64,000 nucleotides of DNA from Calamus simplicifolius. Lineage: Eukaryota; Streptophyta; Magnoliopsida; Arecales; Arecaceae. The stretch is from NCBI GenBank assembly GCA_900491605.1, contig UESW01004559.1, positions 146,926 to 210,925 of the forward strand, in the 5' to 3' direction. Below, piece by piece: positions 1-11,136 of this stretch (its first letter is position 1; each line of letters begins with the position of its first letter). Under the pieces are notes generated by a model that was not told where the DNA came from, ran no database searches, and saw only the letters and a program-made list of their open reading frames with translations. The translations under genes and the position numbers were made by a program.

Positions 1-2395
1 GTAGATGATTATTCTAGATACACTTGGGTATGTTTTTAGCTCACAAGGATGAGACTTTCTCGATATTCCTGAAATTCTTCAAGAAAGTCACAAATGAGAA
101 AAACACTACCATAGTGTCTCTAAGAAGTGATCATGGAACAGAATTTGAAAATCATTATTTGAAAATTTTGCATGAAAATGGCATTAATCATAATTTTTCA
201 GCACCTAGAACACCACAACAAAATGGTGTAGTTGAAAGAAAAATAGAACTTTAGAAGACATGGCCCGTACCATGCTATGTGAAAGCAACTTACCAAAATA
301 CTTTTGGGCGGAAGCTATAACACAGCATGTTACATTTAAATAGAGCTTTAATTAGACCAATATTAAAGAAAACACCTTATGAATTATGGAATGAATAGAA
401 AACCAAACATAAAATATTTCATGCATTTGGTTGTAAATGTTTCATTCATAATAATGGTAAAAACAACTTAGGAAAATTTGATGCAAATCTGATGAAGGCA
501 TTTTTCTAGGATATTCAACATCTAGTAAAGCATATAGAGTATTTAACAAGAAAACCTTAATAGTAGAAGAATCTATTCATGTAGTTTTTGATGAATCTTT
601 AGCATCAAGTTCTGAAAAGATTGATGATGAGGAAGATACAAACATTTGAAAGAGATCTTGAAAAACTTAATATAGATGTATCTTCAGATCATGAACAAGA
701 AGCTAAAGATAATGATTCTCCTAGGATGATGATGTTAATAAATCATAATGATGTAGATCTTCCTAGAGATTGGAGATATGCCTATGTCATCCAAGGAATT
801 GATTATAGGTGATCCATCTCAAGGAATAAGAACTAGATCATCATGAGAAATCAGTAATCATCTTGCATTTGTATCTCAAATTGAACCTAAAACTATTGAA
901 GAAGCTGAAAAAGATAATAATTGGATGTTAGCTATGCAAGAAGAATTAAATCAATTTACTAGAAATAATGTTTGGACTTAGTGGATAGACCTAAAGATCA
1001 TTCTGTATAGGATCAAATGGGTATTTAGAAATAAATTAGATGAAAATGGCATAGTAATTAGAAACAAAGCTAGATTAGTTGCAAAAGGATATAATCAAGA
1101 AGAAGGAATTGATTTTGATGAAACTTTGCACCTGTAGCTAGACTTAGAAGCATTAGACTTTTACTTGCATTTGCATGTCATATGATATCAATTTATTTCA
1201 AATGGATGTTAAAAGTGCATTTTTAAATGGATTTATAAATGAAGAAGTTTTGTTGAACAACCACCAGGTTTTGAAGATCATGAATTTCCAAATCATGTTT
1301 TTAAATTACACAAAGCACTATATGGTTTGAAACAAGCACCTAGAGCTTGGTATGATAGATTAAGTAAATTTCTAATTGAAAATGATTTTACAAGAGGAAA
1401 TGTTGATAAAACTTTATTTTTAAAAAGAAAAATAAAGATTTATTAGTAGTACAAATATATGTAGATGACATTATTTTTGGTGCTACTAACAATCTCTTGT
1501 CAAGAATTTGCTAAGTTAATGCAGGGAGAATTTGAAATGAGCATGATGGGAGAACTCAACTTCTTCCTAGGACTCCAAATCAAACAAAGCAAGGAGGGAA
1601 TCTTCATCAACCAAACCAAAGTACACAAGAAACTGCTCAAAAAGTTTGGTATGGAATCAATCAAACCCCTTGGAACACCAATGAGTCCTTCATGCAAATT
1701 GGACAAAGATGAAGAAGGTAAGAAAGTTGATCAAAATATTATCGAGGTATGATCGGATCTCTTCTTTACTTAACAGCAAGTAGACCAGATATAATGTTTG
1801 CAGTATGTTTATGTGCTAGATTTCAATCTGAACCTAAAGAATCACACTTAATTGCTGTTAAAAGAATTTAAGATATTAAGTGGAACTAAAAATGTAGGTT
1901 TATGGTATTCTAGAGACTCAACATTAAATTTAATTGCATATTCTGATTCTGATTATGCTGGATGTAAATTGATAGAAAAAGCACAAGTGGTGCATGCCAA
2001 TTCTTAGGAGTAACTTAATCTCTTGGTTTAGCAAAAAGCAAAATTCAGTTGCATTATCTACTACTGAAGCTGAATATGTTGCAGCTGGAAGTTGCTGTGC
2101 TCAAATCCTTGGATTAAGCGACAACTTGAAGATTATGGCATAAACTTGATAAACACCCATTAGATGTGATAATACTAGTGCAATAATTTAACTAAAAATC
2201 CAATTCAACACTCAAGAACAAAACACATTGAAATTAGATATCATTTTATAAGAGAACATGTAGCTAATAATGAAATTTGTCTTGATTATGTTAAACACTG
2301 AAGAACAATTAGCTGACATATTTACAAAACCCCTAAGTGAAGAAAGATTTGAATATCTTAGAGGAGAATTAGGAATTTGTAATCCTTTTGAATAA
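1..2395 (+). pseudogene. pol: Degenerate Copia pol: integrase end, reverse transcriptase, RNase H
   Basis: The fragment opens in the integrase core; residues RSDHGTEFE and PQQNGVVER mark the catalytic Asp and Glu regions (about 127-245). A decayed integrase C-terminal region follows to about 800. The reverse transcriptase begins near 905, with the YVDD catalytic box at 1458-1469 and the KQAPRAW-type motif near 1330-1350. RNase H is recognised near 2055-2390 by STTEAEY and KHIEIRYHF; the reading ends at TAA 2393-2395. Reading needs repeated frame changes and crosses several in-frame stops, so it is a dead copy. Gag and protease are not in the window. Confidence 0.85.
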
Positions 2396-2577
2396 ATTTT
2401 GAAATACTTAAGGAAATGCATCTAGAATTCTTCAATTCCTCAAAATCTTAAGGAAATAGTGTCTAGAATTCATATCAAAATGATTTATCAAGACTCAATG
2501 ATTATGAATCATACACAAAATCAAATGGAATCATTTCAAACATTCAGAAAATTTTCAATTTTTTGTTCTGAAATGGT

Positions 2578-2770
2578 CTCCGAGCCGACTCGGTGTGTAC
2601 CGGAGTCGACTCGAGTTTTTCTGAAACTTGGGAGCCGACTCCTGGTATGAGCGAGTCGACTCGAGTTCGAGATTTTTCTCTGTGATTTAGGCGAGCCGAC
2701 TCGAGGAAATGCGCGAGTCGACTCGACGTGGTCCCAAATCGCTTATTTAGGGCACGAGCCGACCCATCGT
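2578..2770 (+). repeat. GAGYCGACTC motif cluster in the pol-env spacer
   Basis: Within about 190 bp the 10-mer GAGCCGACTC or GAGTCGACTC, or a one-base variant, occurs at least seven times (for example 2582, 2602, 2634, 2651, 2695, 2713). GAGTCGACTC is a perfect palindrome. The same motif is clustered in the LTR of this element and of the neighbouring element, so the spacer upstream of the env-like gene appears to share a sequence module with the LTR. Function unknown; a cis-regulatory role is only a guess. Confidence 0.8.
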
Positions 2771-2869
2771 TCGATTCTAATTTTCCAAATCTTTCTCAAA
2801 ACCCTCCAAAACCTTTCAAACTTTCCAAAATCTTCCAAAAACCTTGAACAATCATTCCACCTTGAATCA

Positions 2870-4002
2870 ATGGCCCCCAAAACCCGTGGAGCGAGCAGTA
2901 GCCGCGCCGGGATGAAGAGGAAAAGAACCGTGCGTCGACCCGTCCGCGAGCCGACTCCGGAGTCTTCGACTGCTTCTTCTTCGGATGATGCACCTGCTCC
3001 TACTGCCTCTACTCCTCAGGTAGACCTTTTTGCAAGTAGAGTCATTACCACTGGAAGGAAGTTTGATTTCGATTTGTTTGAGAGAGAAGGATTACTTGTA
3101 GGTTCACAGTTGAGAGAAATGGGATTTGAGAAAATATGCTCCCTAGACTGTCCTACATACCCTGCACTGGTGAAAGAGTTTTATAGAAATTTATCTAGAG
3201 GAGACAATGGATTGGTCAGTACTGTCAGAGGAGTTTGTTTGAATGTCTCTGCATTCTTTCTAAGCTATTGGACTTACCCCTATCAGGACCCTCCACCTTT
3301 GAACCAGAGGATAGATCTCCTGCCCTCACCAGATTATTGAATAGAAACTTTGAGGGATTTGAAGAAGTTTTCGCCAGTCAGCTGCCATTGGACTTAAGAT
3401 TGCTACACAACATCTGCAGCAGAATTCTATTCCCTAAGACAGGCCGGTTTGACTACTTATCTGAGAGGGATATATTTGTCATGGATGCTGTAGTTTCAGG
3501 CAGGCCCATCAACTTACCCATCATGATTTTATGGTACATGGCTGACTGTGGAAGTAAGAGGAAATCTTGTCTTCCCTATGGCATGATCTTAACTCAGTTA
3601 TTCAGAAGCCAAGGAATTGAATTTAGTGATAGTGAGCCCAAGAAAAATTTGAGACATACAGACTACTATTCACTGGCCACTATTCACCGTATGGGCTTCA
3701 AGAAAGTTAATGGTAATTGGATAAGAAAAGGTCAAGATGATATTAGAGCTGCTGAGGACAGAGTTGAGGACATTGGAGCTGAGGTCGAGGCTGGACCTTC
3801 TGTTGCTGGACCATCTGAGGCTGGACCTAGCATGCATTATTCTCCTCCACCTCAAGCTTCATCTACTTCTGTGAGATTTTCAGATGAGCAGCTATGTCAA
3901 CTTAGATCTATGTTTGCTGAGTTTGATGATCAAAGAAAAGAAGAGATTGGTCAATTAAGAGAAGACTTTAAAGAATTAAAGGAAAACATTTTCAAGGCTT
4001 GA
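2870..4002 (+). pseudogene. Env-like (third ORF) gene of SIRE-type element, one frameshift
   Basis: The ATG at 2870 opens a basic, serine-rich N-terminus (MAPKTRGASSS) that continues with a globular domain also present in the neighbouring element. The frame is lost near 3250-3260 and resumes in the next frame through SERDIFVMDAV and LRHTDYYSLATIHRMGF to TGA at 4000-4002. The C-terminus is charged and probably coiled-coil (DEQLCQLRSMFAEF, then repeated Glu/Lys heptads). No signal peptide or membrane segment is obvious in what remains. Proteins at this place in SIRE elements are called env-like or plant transposon proteins in the literature; their role is unproven. Further decayed C-terminal coding continues to about 4250. 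Confidence 0.7.
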
Positions 4003-4680
4003 CTTATTTTCATTCTCTATTGGTACTCATGTGGATTCTCAATGCCGAGCTTAAGAATATCTTTGAAAGACTTCAAGGATAGCCGATGGATCCAATGTAT
4101 ATCTTGATAGAACCAATCAGTTACGAAGAGACATTGATGCAGCAGTTGATCAAATTCAAGTAACCATGAATGATTTTAGCAAATCTCAAAAGGATGATAT
4201 CATGGAGATGATTGGACACTTAAAAAGTTTGATATTCAAGCGTGTCAAATGAACTTAATACTTATCTTAGTTATATCTCTAAATTTCCTTCCTAGATTGT
4301 ACCTAGGAAATTTTGCTCTAATATGAATGTTTTTGAACTTTGATGAATCTAAGTTAGTTTAAATTTGATTCCATAAGCTTGTATTACATTTTGATGTAAT
4401 TTGATGTACTAGACTTTTGAATGAAATAATTCTCTATTTCCTTATGTCAATGAAATTGAATGAATGTTTATCTATCTTTTTGTTGATAACAAAAAAGGGG
4501 GAGAATTTTATAGTTTTATGATTGTCTATGATTGTGATAAACAATGGGTTAATTAATTAAGTTTCATAGGGGGAGCTACCTCATTAAGGGGGAGCCTAAA
4601 CTTAACTATGAAAACAAAATTAATTCACTAATCAATCATGAACAAACTCAATATTTTTGTCATCATCAAAAGGGGGAGAT
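4003..4680 (+). other. 3' untranslated region with purine tracts and polypurine primer site
   Basis: After the env-like gene there is about 430 bp of AT-rich sequence, then three AAGGGGGAG-like tracts (near 4493, 4569 and 4590) and a final AAAAGGGGGAGAT at 4669-4680 abutting the LTR start TGTTGAGAAA. The last tract is at the right place for the polypurine primer of plus-strand synthesis; the repeated upstream copies are typical of SIRE elements. Confidence 0.7.
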
Positions 4681-6266
4681 TGTTGAGAAATTATTGAAAC
4701 ATAATTGCCCCAACTTATTGATTTTGATGATTTCCAAAAGGCATTGCTTTACTTTCTAAAAGGCTATGAACATGATAAGTCAATAATGAATATTCTTACT
4801 ATGAGCAATTTCAAATTGGAAACTATGAACTATTAAATATAATGAGTTTCTTGAATCAATTGAATATGTTTCAGTGAGCTATACTTATGAATTCAAAAAT
4901 GATTTTCTATACCAATCTTTAAAGATCAATGACTTAATGAAATGCTTTGAAATTGAGCATTACTGTTAAATCAACTTTATCTAAGGTTGGTTGGGATGAT
5001 TTTCAAAGCAAATCAGAATGTTTTCTGATTTTTGTATCAGTCCCGAGCCGACTCGAGAGTTTCCGAGTCGACTCCTGAACTTTCTCGAGCCGACTCGTGA
5101 CTGTGCGAGCCGACTCGACTCAGACGGCAGAAAGACTCATTTTTGAGTGCTTCTCGAGTCGACTCCCAGCTTTTCGCGAGTCGACTCCTGAAAGTCAAGA
5201 GTCGACTCCCAGATTTTCACGAGTCGACCCCTGAAAACTCATTTTTTGGTGCGTTCTGGATTCGATTGCTCGAGCCGACTCGCACAGTCCCGAGCCGACT
5301 CCCCGAATCTGGGCAAATTTTTGAATTGACACATCAGCTCCAACGGTAGATTTTTAATAACGGCTATTTTTCTTGTCTAACGGATATATTTTTGCAGATT
5401 CTAAATAGAGGAGTTCTTTTCAAATCAGAAGAGAGAAATCAAAAAGAGAGAAAAGAATATCATTTGAAAAGAGGGAAAAACAGAGCATTCTTGAAAAATC
5501 TTTTAGCTCAAAGAAGAGAGATTCAAAAGGAGTGAAATCCAAGAGTGAGATTCGTGCACTCCAGAGCTACCTTCTACAAAAGATTCAAGAGGAGATCCCA
5601 ACACTTTCAAGAGCAAATCAAGATCTTCCACATTCAAGAAAAAGGGAGAAAAAGCTTCAACCCAACTCCAAAGCTCAAATAAGAATCGGTGCTGAGGCCT
5701 GATTCAACATCAAGAGGAGTTGAAGGAAGGAAACCAAAGAAGCCAAGCCAGCTCTCAAGCTCTAAATATTCAGGCTTCTCTAAACTCAATTTCTATTTTT
5801 ATCTGCTCAAAAAGGAGCTGCTTGTAATTAAACTCATTTTATTAGTTTGTGTCTAGTTTAATCTGAGGGATTAAACTAGAGGAGGTTGTTAAACCTCGGT
5901 ACAAGCTAGGTATAGCTTGTGTTTGGGTTTGGTGCCGGTGAGCCCGTGTAAAATCGGCTGGGTTCGTTGTGATCCCCGAAAAACAACAAGTTTGAGTTGT
6001 GAACTTGTAAAACAACTCGGCTGTAATCTAGAGAGATTATAGTGTGGACCCAAGTGATCCTTGGAGTGGATGTAGGTGTTGGATACACCGAACCACTATA
6101 AAACTTTGTGTTTGCCGTGTTCATTTTCTCTATCTCTATCTCTCTTTGTTAACTGCTTGTTCTTGCTTATTAGTTAATCTCACTTGCACATCTTGCTAAC
6201 TAATCAACTAAAGTTAAAAAGGGCTTAAATTTTTAAGAACCCAATGGGTTGCCATCTGGGCCAACA
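4681..6266 (+). repeat. 3' LTR of the first SIRE-type element
   Basis: Starts TGTTGAGAAATT directly after the polypurine tract and ends GGGCCAACA. Length 1586 bp. Its last 400 bp match the end of the second LTR (7648-9152) closely: both contain GTTTGAGTTGTGAACTTGT, AAACAACTCGGCTGTAATC, GGTGTTGGATACACCGAACC and a TCTCTATCTCTATCTCT stretch. The first third is rich in the GAGYCGACTC motif. The matching 5' LTR is outside the window. Confidence 0.85.
5041..5312 (+). repeat. GAGYCGACTC motif cluster in LTR
   Basis: About ten copies of GAGCCGACTC or GAGTCGACTC fall in 270 bp, in both C and T forms, separated by 10-30 bp of unrelated sequence. They lie upstream of the transcribed-looking part of the LTR, where U3 enhancer elements would sit. 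Counted by eye. Confidence 0.8.
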
Positions 6267-6267
6267 A

Positions 6268-7074
6268 GTATGTCTCGGAGCGAGACATTGTGATTATGGA
6301 CAGTGTTATGACTGGGCAGCCGATCAATCTGGCAGCAATGATGATTTTTTATATGGCAGAAGCTGGAGGGAAAAGGAGATCATCCCTACCGTATGGAATG
6401 GTACTAACTATGGTTTTCAAGAGCCAAGGGGTTATAATTCAAGAGAATGAACTTTCCAAGAACCTAAGGCACACAGATTACTATAGCTTAGCAACATTGC
6501 ATCGGATGGGTTTTGTTAAGGTGAATGGACAGTGGGATAGGAAAGGACACCTAGATGAAAGAGCCCCTATGCCGAGAGTTTCTGAGCCTTGCGAGGCTGG
6601 ACCATCATTTAGGGTTCCTTCTCCACAGCCTAGGAGTCCCATTTCTGCTCCTGTTCCTGCTCCTGCACCTGCACAAGTTTATGATCAACCATCCACTTCT
6701 TCGACTGGATTCTCAGACCTTCAAATGGAGCAATTAAAAAGTTTGTTTGCAGCTCAGAAGGATGAGTTTGACAGTAAATTTATGAATTAAAAGAATCACT
6801 TTACTCCCTTGATGATCGGATTGCAAAGATTGAATCAACTCTCAACTCCTCCGCAGAATCTTTAAGTGGTGATTTGAAGAACATCTTTGAAGAGCTTAAA
6901 GAGATTTGTGGAGATGGTGAAACTTATTCAAAGTGCAACGCCGAACTTCAAGACAAAATCTTAACAGCTTGCACATTTGTGGATGAGAGACTAAAAGATT
7001 ATGTTAGACTTCAATGTGATGGAATGAAAAATATCGTAGACCATTTAACAAGAATAGTTAGAAAGAACTTTTGA
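6268..7074 (+). pseudogene. Env-like gene of second SIRE-type element, C-terminal part
   Basis: Starting inside the gene after the nested insertion, the frame reads YVSERDIVIMDSVMTGQPIN, matching the first element's copy, then a Pro/Ala-rich linker (about 6560-6690) and a coiled-coil end. The frame is lost near 6780 and resumes in the next frame through DDRIAKIESTLN and KNIFEELKEICGD to TGA at 7072-7074. The better-preserved tail shows that the family protein ends in a long amphipathic helix region. No start codon is present because the gene is cut by the other element. Confidence 0.75.
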
Positions 7075-7647
7075 TGTAATATATGTTTTGATGTAATGAA
7101 GTTTTTGTAATGAAGTTAATGTAATGAAGTTTAAAGAGGGAGAGAATTATGTAATACTTGACTATATGTTGATGTAGTGAAGCTTATGTTGATGAATGAA
7201 AAGTTTTTTATGTAATATTTGACTTTTGTTGAAATGAAATTATCCTTTGATTATCTTTTGATGCAATTATCTTTTGATGCAGTAAAATATTCTTTACCTT
7301 TTTGTTGATTACAAAAAGGGGAGAGAATTAGAATTGTATATGCATTAAGAGGGAGAAAATTATATGGAAAGAATTATAGTTGTTAATTGCATTAAAGGGG
7401 AGAATGTTAATTGATTAATATGATATTAAGTTATTGATGTGGATTAATAATCAAATTGAATTGTCTATGCACAAAGAATCTTAAGTACCAAATGTGTAAA
7501 GTAAGAAGAAGAATAATTTGAACTTCATAAGGGAAGCTACCTTATTCAGGGGGAGCTTACTCGTAAAGATCACTTCCTTGATATTTTTTAATTTAAGAAT
7601 TCTATGCATATACTCAATGTTTTTATAATCATCAAAAAGGGGGAGAT
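7075..7647 (+). other. 3' untranslated region and polypurine tract of second SIRE element
   Basis: AT-rich sequence with repeated GTAATGAAGTT phrases, then several AAAGGGGAG-like tracts (about 7316, 7345, 7396, 7549), and AAAAAGGGGGAGAT at 7635-7647 abutting the LTR. Layout mirrors the first element. Confidence 0.7.
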
Positions 7648-9152
7648 TGTTGATCCATTCATTGATTTTGATGATTAATAAAGGAATTGAGTATATTTAT
7701 TTGATTACTAATGGATTTTATAAGTGTTTCAGGACTTAAATTTATTTGATCAATTTAAAGGAATTAAGAAATGAATTTTGAATCAAATACAAATCAGAGA
7801 TTTCAAAGTTTCAGAGCTTGGAGTCGACACCTAGAAAGTCTGGAGCCGACCCCATGGCCAATTCAATTTTAATCTGATTTTTGATACAACCTGAGCCGAC
7901 ACCTAGAGTTTTGGAGCCGACACCTAAGGTTTCGGAGTCGACACTTACAGTGTCTGGAGCCGACTCCGATGCGGGACAGAACGTTGATTTTTTGAGCATC
8001 CTGGAGCCGACACCTACAGTATTCGGGAGCCGACACCTGACGACGGCGAGCCGACACTTACTTTTGCGGAGCCGACTCCACGACGAACTCAGATTTTACT
8101 ATTTATGAAAAACGATTCGGAGCCGACACCTGAAAAGCTGGAGCCGACTCCAACCCACCTGGACGAAAAATCAAAAATGCCAGATCAGCTCTAACGGTAA
8201 TATTTTTGATTTCTGACATCTAACGGCTATTTTTTATGAATGGAAAATCCTTCAGGTACACTCCAACGGCTAGATTTCCACCCAAAAATGAATCAAAGAA
8301 AAATCTATAAAAAGGGGAAAAACAACCGTTTGAAAAATATAGAAAGAGAGAAACGGATAGACAAAAATCAAAAATCAAAATCCGAAAAGTCTTGAGCCTT
8401 ATATCCAAGAGAGGAGCTTTCAAATTCAAATCCTTCCACTCCACAAAGCTCAAAGAAGAATCCAAGCCATTCAAATAGTGAAAAATCGGAGGATTCTCAA
8501 CTAGAAGAAAGAGACCAACTTTTCAATCTTCTCAACTGCATCTACTGTGAGGAATCGGAGCTGAGGCTTGATTCAACCCAGCAAGGAGAAGAGAAAAGAA
8601 GAAAAGAAGAAAAGCTCAAAGCCAAACAACTTCAAACCAGGCTTTTCTAAACCTATTTACTTTTCTTTGAATATTTGCTCATTAAGGAGCTGTGAAAATT
8701 TGTAAAACATTCTTATACTTGTTTGTGCCTAGTTCAATCAAAGGGGATTGAACTAGTGGAGGTTGTTAACCTCGGGTCAAGCTAGTTTAGCTTGAGTTTT
8801 GGGTTGTGTGCTGGTGAGCCAAAAAAACCGGCTGGGTTCGTTGTGATCCCGGGTAAAACAACAAGTTTGAGTTGTGAACTTGTAAAACAACTCGGCTGTA
8901 ATCGAGAAGATTATAGTGTGGACCCAAGTAGGATCTTGGGAGTGGACGTAGGTGTTGGATACACCGAACCACTATAAAATCTTTGTGTTTGCCGTGCTTC
9001 CATTGTCTCTATCTCTATCTCTGTTTTATTCGTTGTACTTTATATTTACATTGCATTTATTTTCATTCATCTTAAGCAAACAATTTTTCAAGAGGCTAAA
9101 ATTTTAAAGAACCCAATTCACCCCCCCTCTTGGGTTGTCATCTGGGCCAACA
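7648..9152 (+). repeat. 3' LTR of the second SIRE-type element
   Basis: Runs from TGTTGATCCATTC to GGGCCAACA, 1505 bp. The 3' third is clearly homologous to the first SIRE LTR, the 5' two thirds much less so, so the two elements belong to different subfamilies. It carries its own cluster of GAGYCGACWC motifs. The base immediately after it is the codon following GRF of a minus-strand Tat gag. Confidence 0.85.
7818..8155 (+). repeat. GAGYCGACAC/GAGYCGACTC motif cluster in LTR
   Basis: About twelve copies in 340 bp. Here the dominant form is GAGCCGACAC rather than GAGTCGACTC, so the palindrome is partly lost while spacing and position in the LTR match the first element. Counted by eye. Confidence 0.8.
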
Positions 9153-10051
9153 AAACGGCCAAGGTAGTTTCTCAAGGACTCCCCCTCCCTCTGCTTAACT
9201 TCGGAGAGGGAGTCGGATCTCCGCCGGTGACAGCGGCTACTGACGAACTGGCCAATAAAAAGATGGCTCAGCTCGTCGAATGAATCAACAGAACCTGGTT
9301 TCAAGGCGTTGAACCAGGTTCGGGCAGATCCTCTGAGGGTGGAGGGGAAGGCACGGCAGAGGATTGCGTCGGATGCTCCATGGAACATCATTATTGACCG
9401 GAAGCTGCTGAGATGATCATCCGGGTCAGAAAAGCCGTGGTAGGGCTCGACGGCGGGTAGCTTGACATGGGAGGGAATCACTTCCTCAATGATCCCTTTG
9501 GAGAAAGGGATGCCCTGCTCTGCCTTGGGCTGAGGCGGATGGGCCTGCTTGGCGGCGTTCAGTTCCTGACGCATCTCCGATATTTATCGACAGATCTCCT
9601 CTTCATATGTAAGAGGGGGAGCTGGGCGAGGAGAGTGCAGGGACGGCATCGAATCATTGCGGAAGGACATCGGGGAGAGGGTCCGGGCCCGTCGAGATCT
9701 GGGGGGATCCCTGTTGTAGCCACCTCGCGGAACTGGTTTGTCCCTTTTGGGTCGGTGTAGGGGGTCCGCAGCTTCATGCGGACCAAAGGAGGAGCTGGCC
9801 GAAGAGAAAGGAGTTGCGGCATCCTCATGAAGGCGTGGAGCAGGGGCAGCTGCTAAGCGCTCCTGAGCCAGATGGGTCAGGGCTTGGACTTGCTAGACCA
9901 GCGTGCCAAACTGGTCTTGGGTCACCGGAATGGCTGGCGGTGATGGGGTTTCAATTGGCGGCGGTGGTGGCGCCGCATTGCTTATCGGATCAGGTCTTTG
10001 AGTGACGACCTGGTCCTGGGCTTCAGAGGTTGCTCTTCTCCGATTAGCCAT
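9153..10051 (-). pseudogene. gag: Tat gag, N-terminal part
   Basis: The minus-strand ATG at 10051-10049 begins MANRRRATSEAQDQ, 66 bases downstream of the primer-binding site. A Pro-rich region is followed by the conserved gag core: SHVKLPAVEPYHGFSDPDDH, then LCRAFPSTLRGSARTWFNAL and SFDELSHLFIGQFVSS. Gag packages element RNA in cytoplasmic particles. Two in-frame stops (TAG near 9895, TAA near 9586) and the loss of everything after GRF at 9153 show that it is dead. Except for these stops the frame is intact, so decay is modest. Confidence 0.85.
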
Positions 10052-10116
10052 TGGAGAGGTTCTACTCCAGATCGAGATCCTTGTCTCCTTTTTTCAAGTT
10101 TTGACGGGACTTGAGG

Positions 10117-10133
10117 CCCTTCCTCTAGCGCCA
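10117..10133 (-). promoter_or_regulatory. Primer-binding site of Tat element A
   Basis: The minus strand reads TGGCGCTAGAGGAAGGG three bases downstream of the LTR end (10137). Gypsy primer-binding sites begin TGGCGC and are complementary to a tRNA 3' end; I do not assign the tRNA. Confidence 0.7.
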
Positions 10134-10136
10134 ATC

Positions 10137-11136
10137 TGTTGCCGTCGGGATCTGTCCTCCAACTCGGGCGCGGCCGGTCTCCTGATCAGGGCTTCCTCAT
10201 GGGCGAACCTGCACAGAAGTCCTCACGCGAGAGGCGTTGGGGGTGGCCCTCCACGGAAGACCCTCCGACGCTCAAGTCAGCGACGATCAGCGATCAACAG
10301 AAAATGGGAAGGAGGATCTCTCTAGGGAGTCCCTCCATGGGTGGCCAATCGGGAGCTCCAAGGGAGCACCGACGAGCAATGGGAGAGAGAGAGTGTGTGA
10401 GAGTGGGCCGAGGTCTGTCAACGCATACCTGAGAGAATCTGGGAATGTTGTATTTATAGGCAATCACCTGGATCTTGAGCGCCTTCTAGAAGGTTCGAAG
10501 GTTGTTGGGATTCGAATCAAGCTGTTATGAAGCCGGTGGGATCCGTATCTTGTCTATTAAAAGATCGACGGTTGGGAGGGTCCCCTGATGGCCTGAGATC
10601 TGATGAGTGCGTAGGTCCTAGGCCGTTATTCTAGATCCTAGACCACTCCTCAATATGATTTTTTGTTTGAGATTCTGTTACGATAGGCCTAGGCTCTCCC
10701 GCGTTGGGTTCCACGGAGGTGAGTATCGAGTCATGGATTACTTAGGGAAGCCGAGCCATGAGAAGCTCGGGGGAGGCCGAGCTATGGGAAGCTCGGGGAA
10801 AGCCGGGCTATGGAAGCTCGGGGAGGCCGGGCTATGGAAACTCGGGAAAGCCGGGTTGTGGAAGCTCGGGGAGGCCGGGCTATGGAAGCTCGGGGAGGCC
10901 GAGCTGTGGAAGCTCAGGGAAAGCCGGGCTATGGAAGCTCGGGAAGGCCGGGCTGTGGAAGCTCGGGGAAGCCGAGCTATGGGAAGCTCAGGAAGGCTGA
11001 ACTATGGAAGCTCGGAAAAGCCGGGCTACATTAGTTGGCTCATTCTTCATAGGCGTAACGTAGCGGACGGAGGGACGGGGCTGGTCTTGACCCCTTCGCA
11101 TGGTTACCAATGCAATGACAATTTTATCCCTTAACA
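10137..11136 (-). repeat. 5' LTR of Tat element A
   Basis: 1000 bp, reading on the plus strand TGTTGCCGTCGGG to CCCTTAACA, that is TG...CA ends on both strands. It shares several segments (for example around 10227-10330) with the LTR at 48784-49619. It contains an internal 24-bp tandem array. Confidence 0.8.
10743..11031 (-). repeat. 24-bp tandem array within Tat LTR
   Basis: About twelve imperfect copies of a 24-bp unit, plus-strand consensus AAGCTCGGGGAGGCCGGGCT followed by ATGG. Because 24 is a multiple of three and the unit lacks stops, every plus-strand frame stays open and yields periodic peptides; I regard these as by-products of the repeat. The related LTR at 48784-49619 lacks this array and has different short repeats at the same place, so the array arose after the subfamilies split. 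Confidence 0.85.

Larger units (their letters stand above)
1..6266 (+). mobile_element. SIRE/Maximus-type Ty1-Copia LTR retrotransposon, 5' part outside the window
   Basis: The order integrase, reverse transcriptase, RNase H, then a spacer, an extra env-like gene, purine-rich tracts and an LTR is that of the SIRE (Maximus) lineage of plant Copia elements. The 5' LTR, gag and protease lie left of the window. The 3' LTR (4681-6266) ends CCAACA and is followed directly by an in-frame internal segment of another element's env-like gene, so this copy is a nested insertion. Coding parts are broken by many stops and frameshifts and cannot be functional. Lineage is inferred from gene order and the env-like protein. 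Confidence 0.8.
6267..9152 (+). mobile_element. Second SIRE-type Copia element, 3' part only, host of the first insertion
   Basis: The sequence resumes in the middle of an env-like gene immediately after the first element's LTR and runs through a 3' untranslated region to its own LTR (7648-9152). The reading frame at the junction matches the homologous place in the first element's env-like gene (tyrosine, then SERDI). The first element therefore inserted into this one, and its upstream half lies beyond the left edge. The right end abuts a minus-strand Tat gag. Confidence 0.85.
9153..11136 (-). mobile_element. Tat-lineage Ty3-Gypsy element A: gag and 5' LTR, interrupted
   Basis: On the minus strand the order is LTR (11136 to 10137), primer-binding site, gag start at 10051, and gag coding to 9153, where the second SIRE element interrupts it. 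The gag matches that of the larger Tat element at the right of the window. The remainder of the element (rest of gag, pol and the other LTR) must lie left of the window, beyond the nested Copia elements. Base 11137 on is unrelated flank. Confidence 0.85.

Noticed and set aside
10139..11134. Plus-strand open frames of 74-159 codons in the Tat element A LTR
   Set aside because: They follow the stop-free 24-bp tandem repeat or lie antisense in the LTR; the peptides are periodic.
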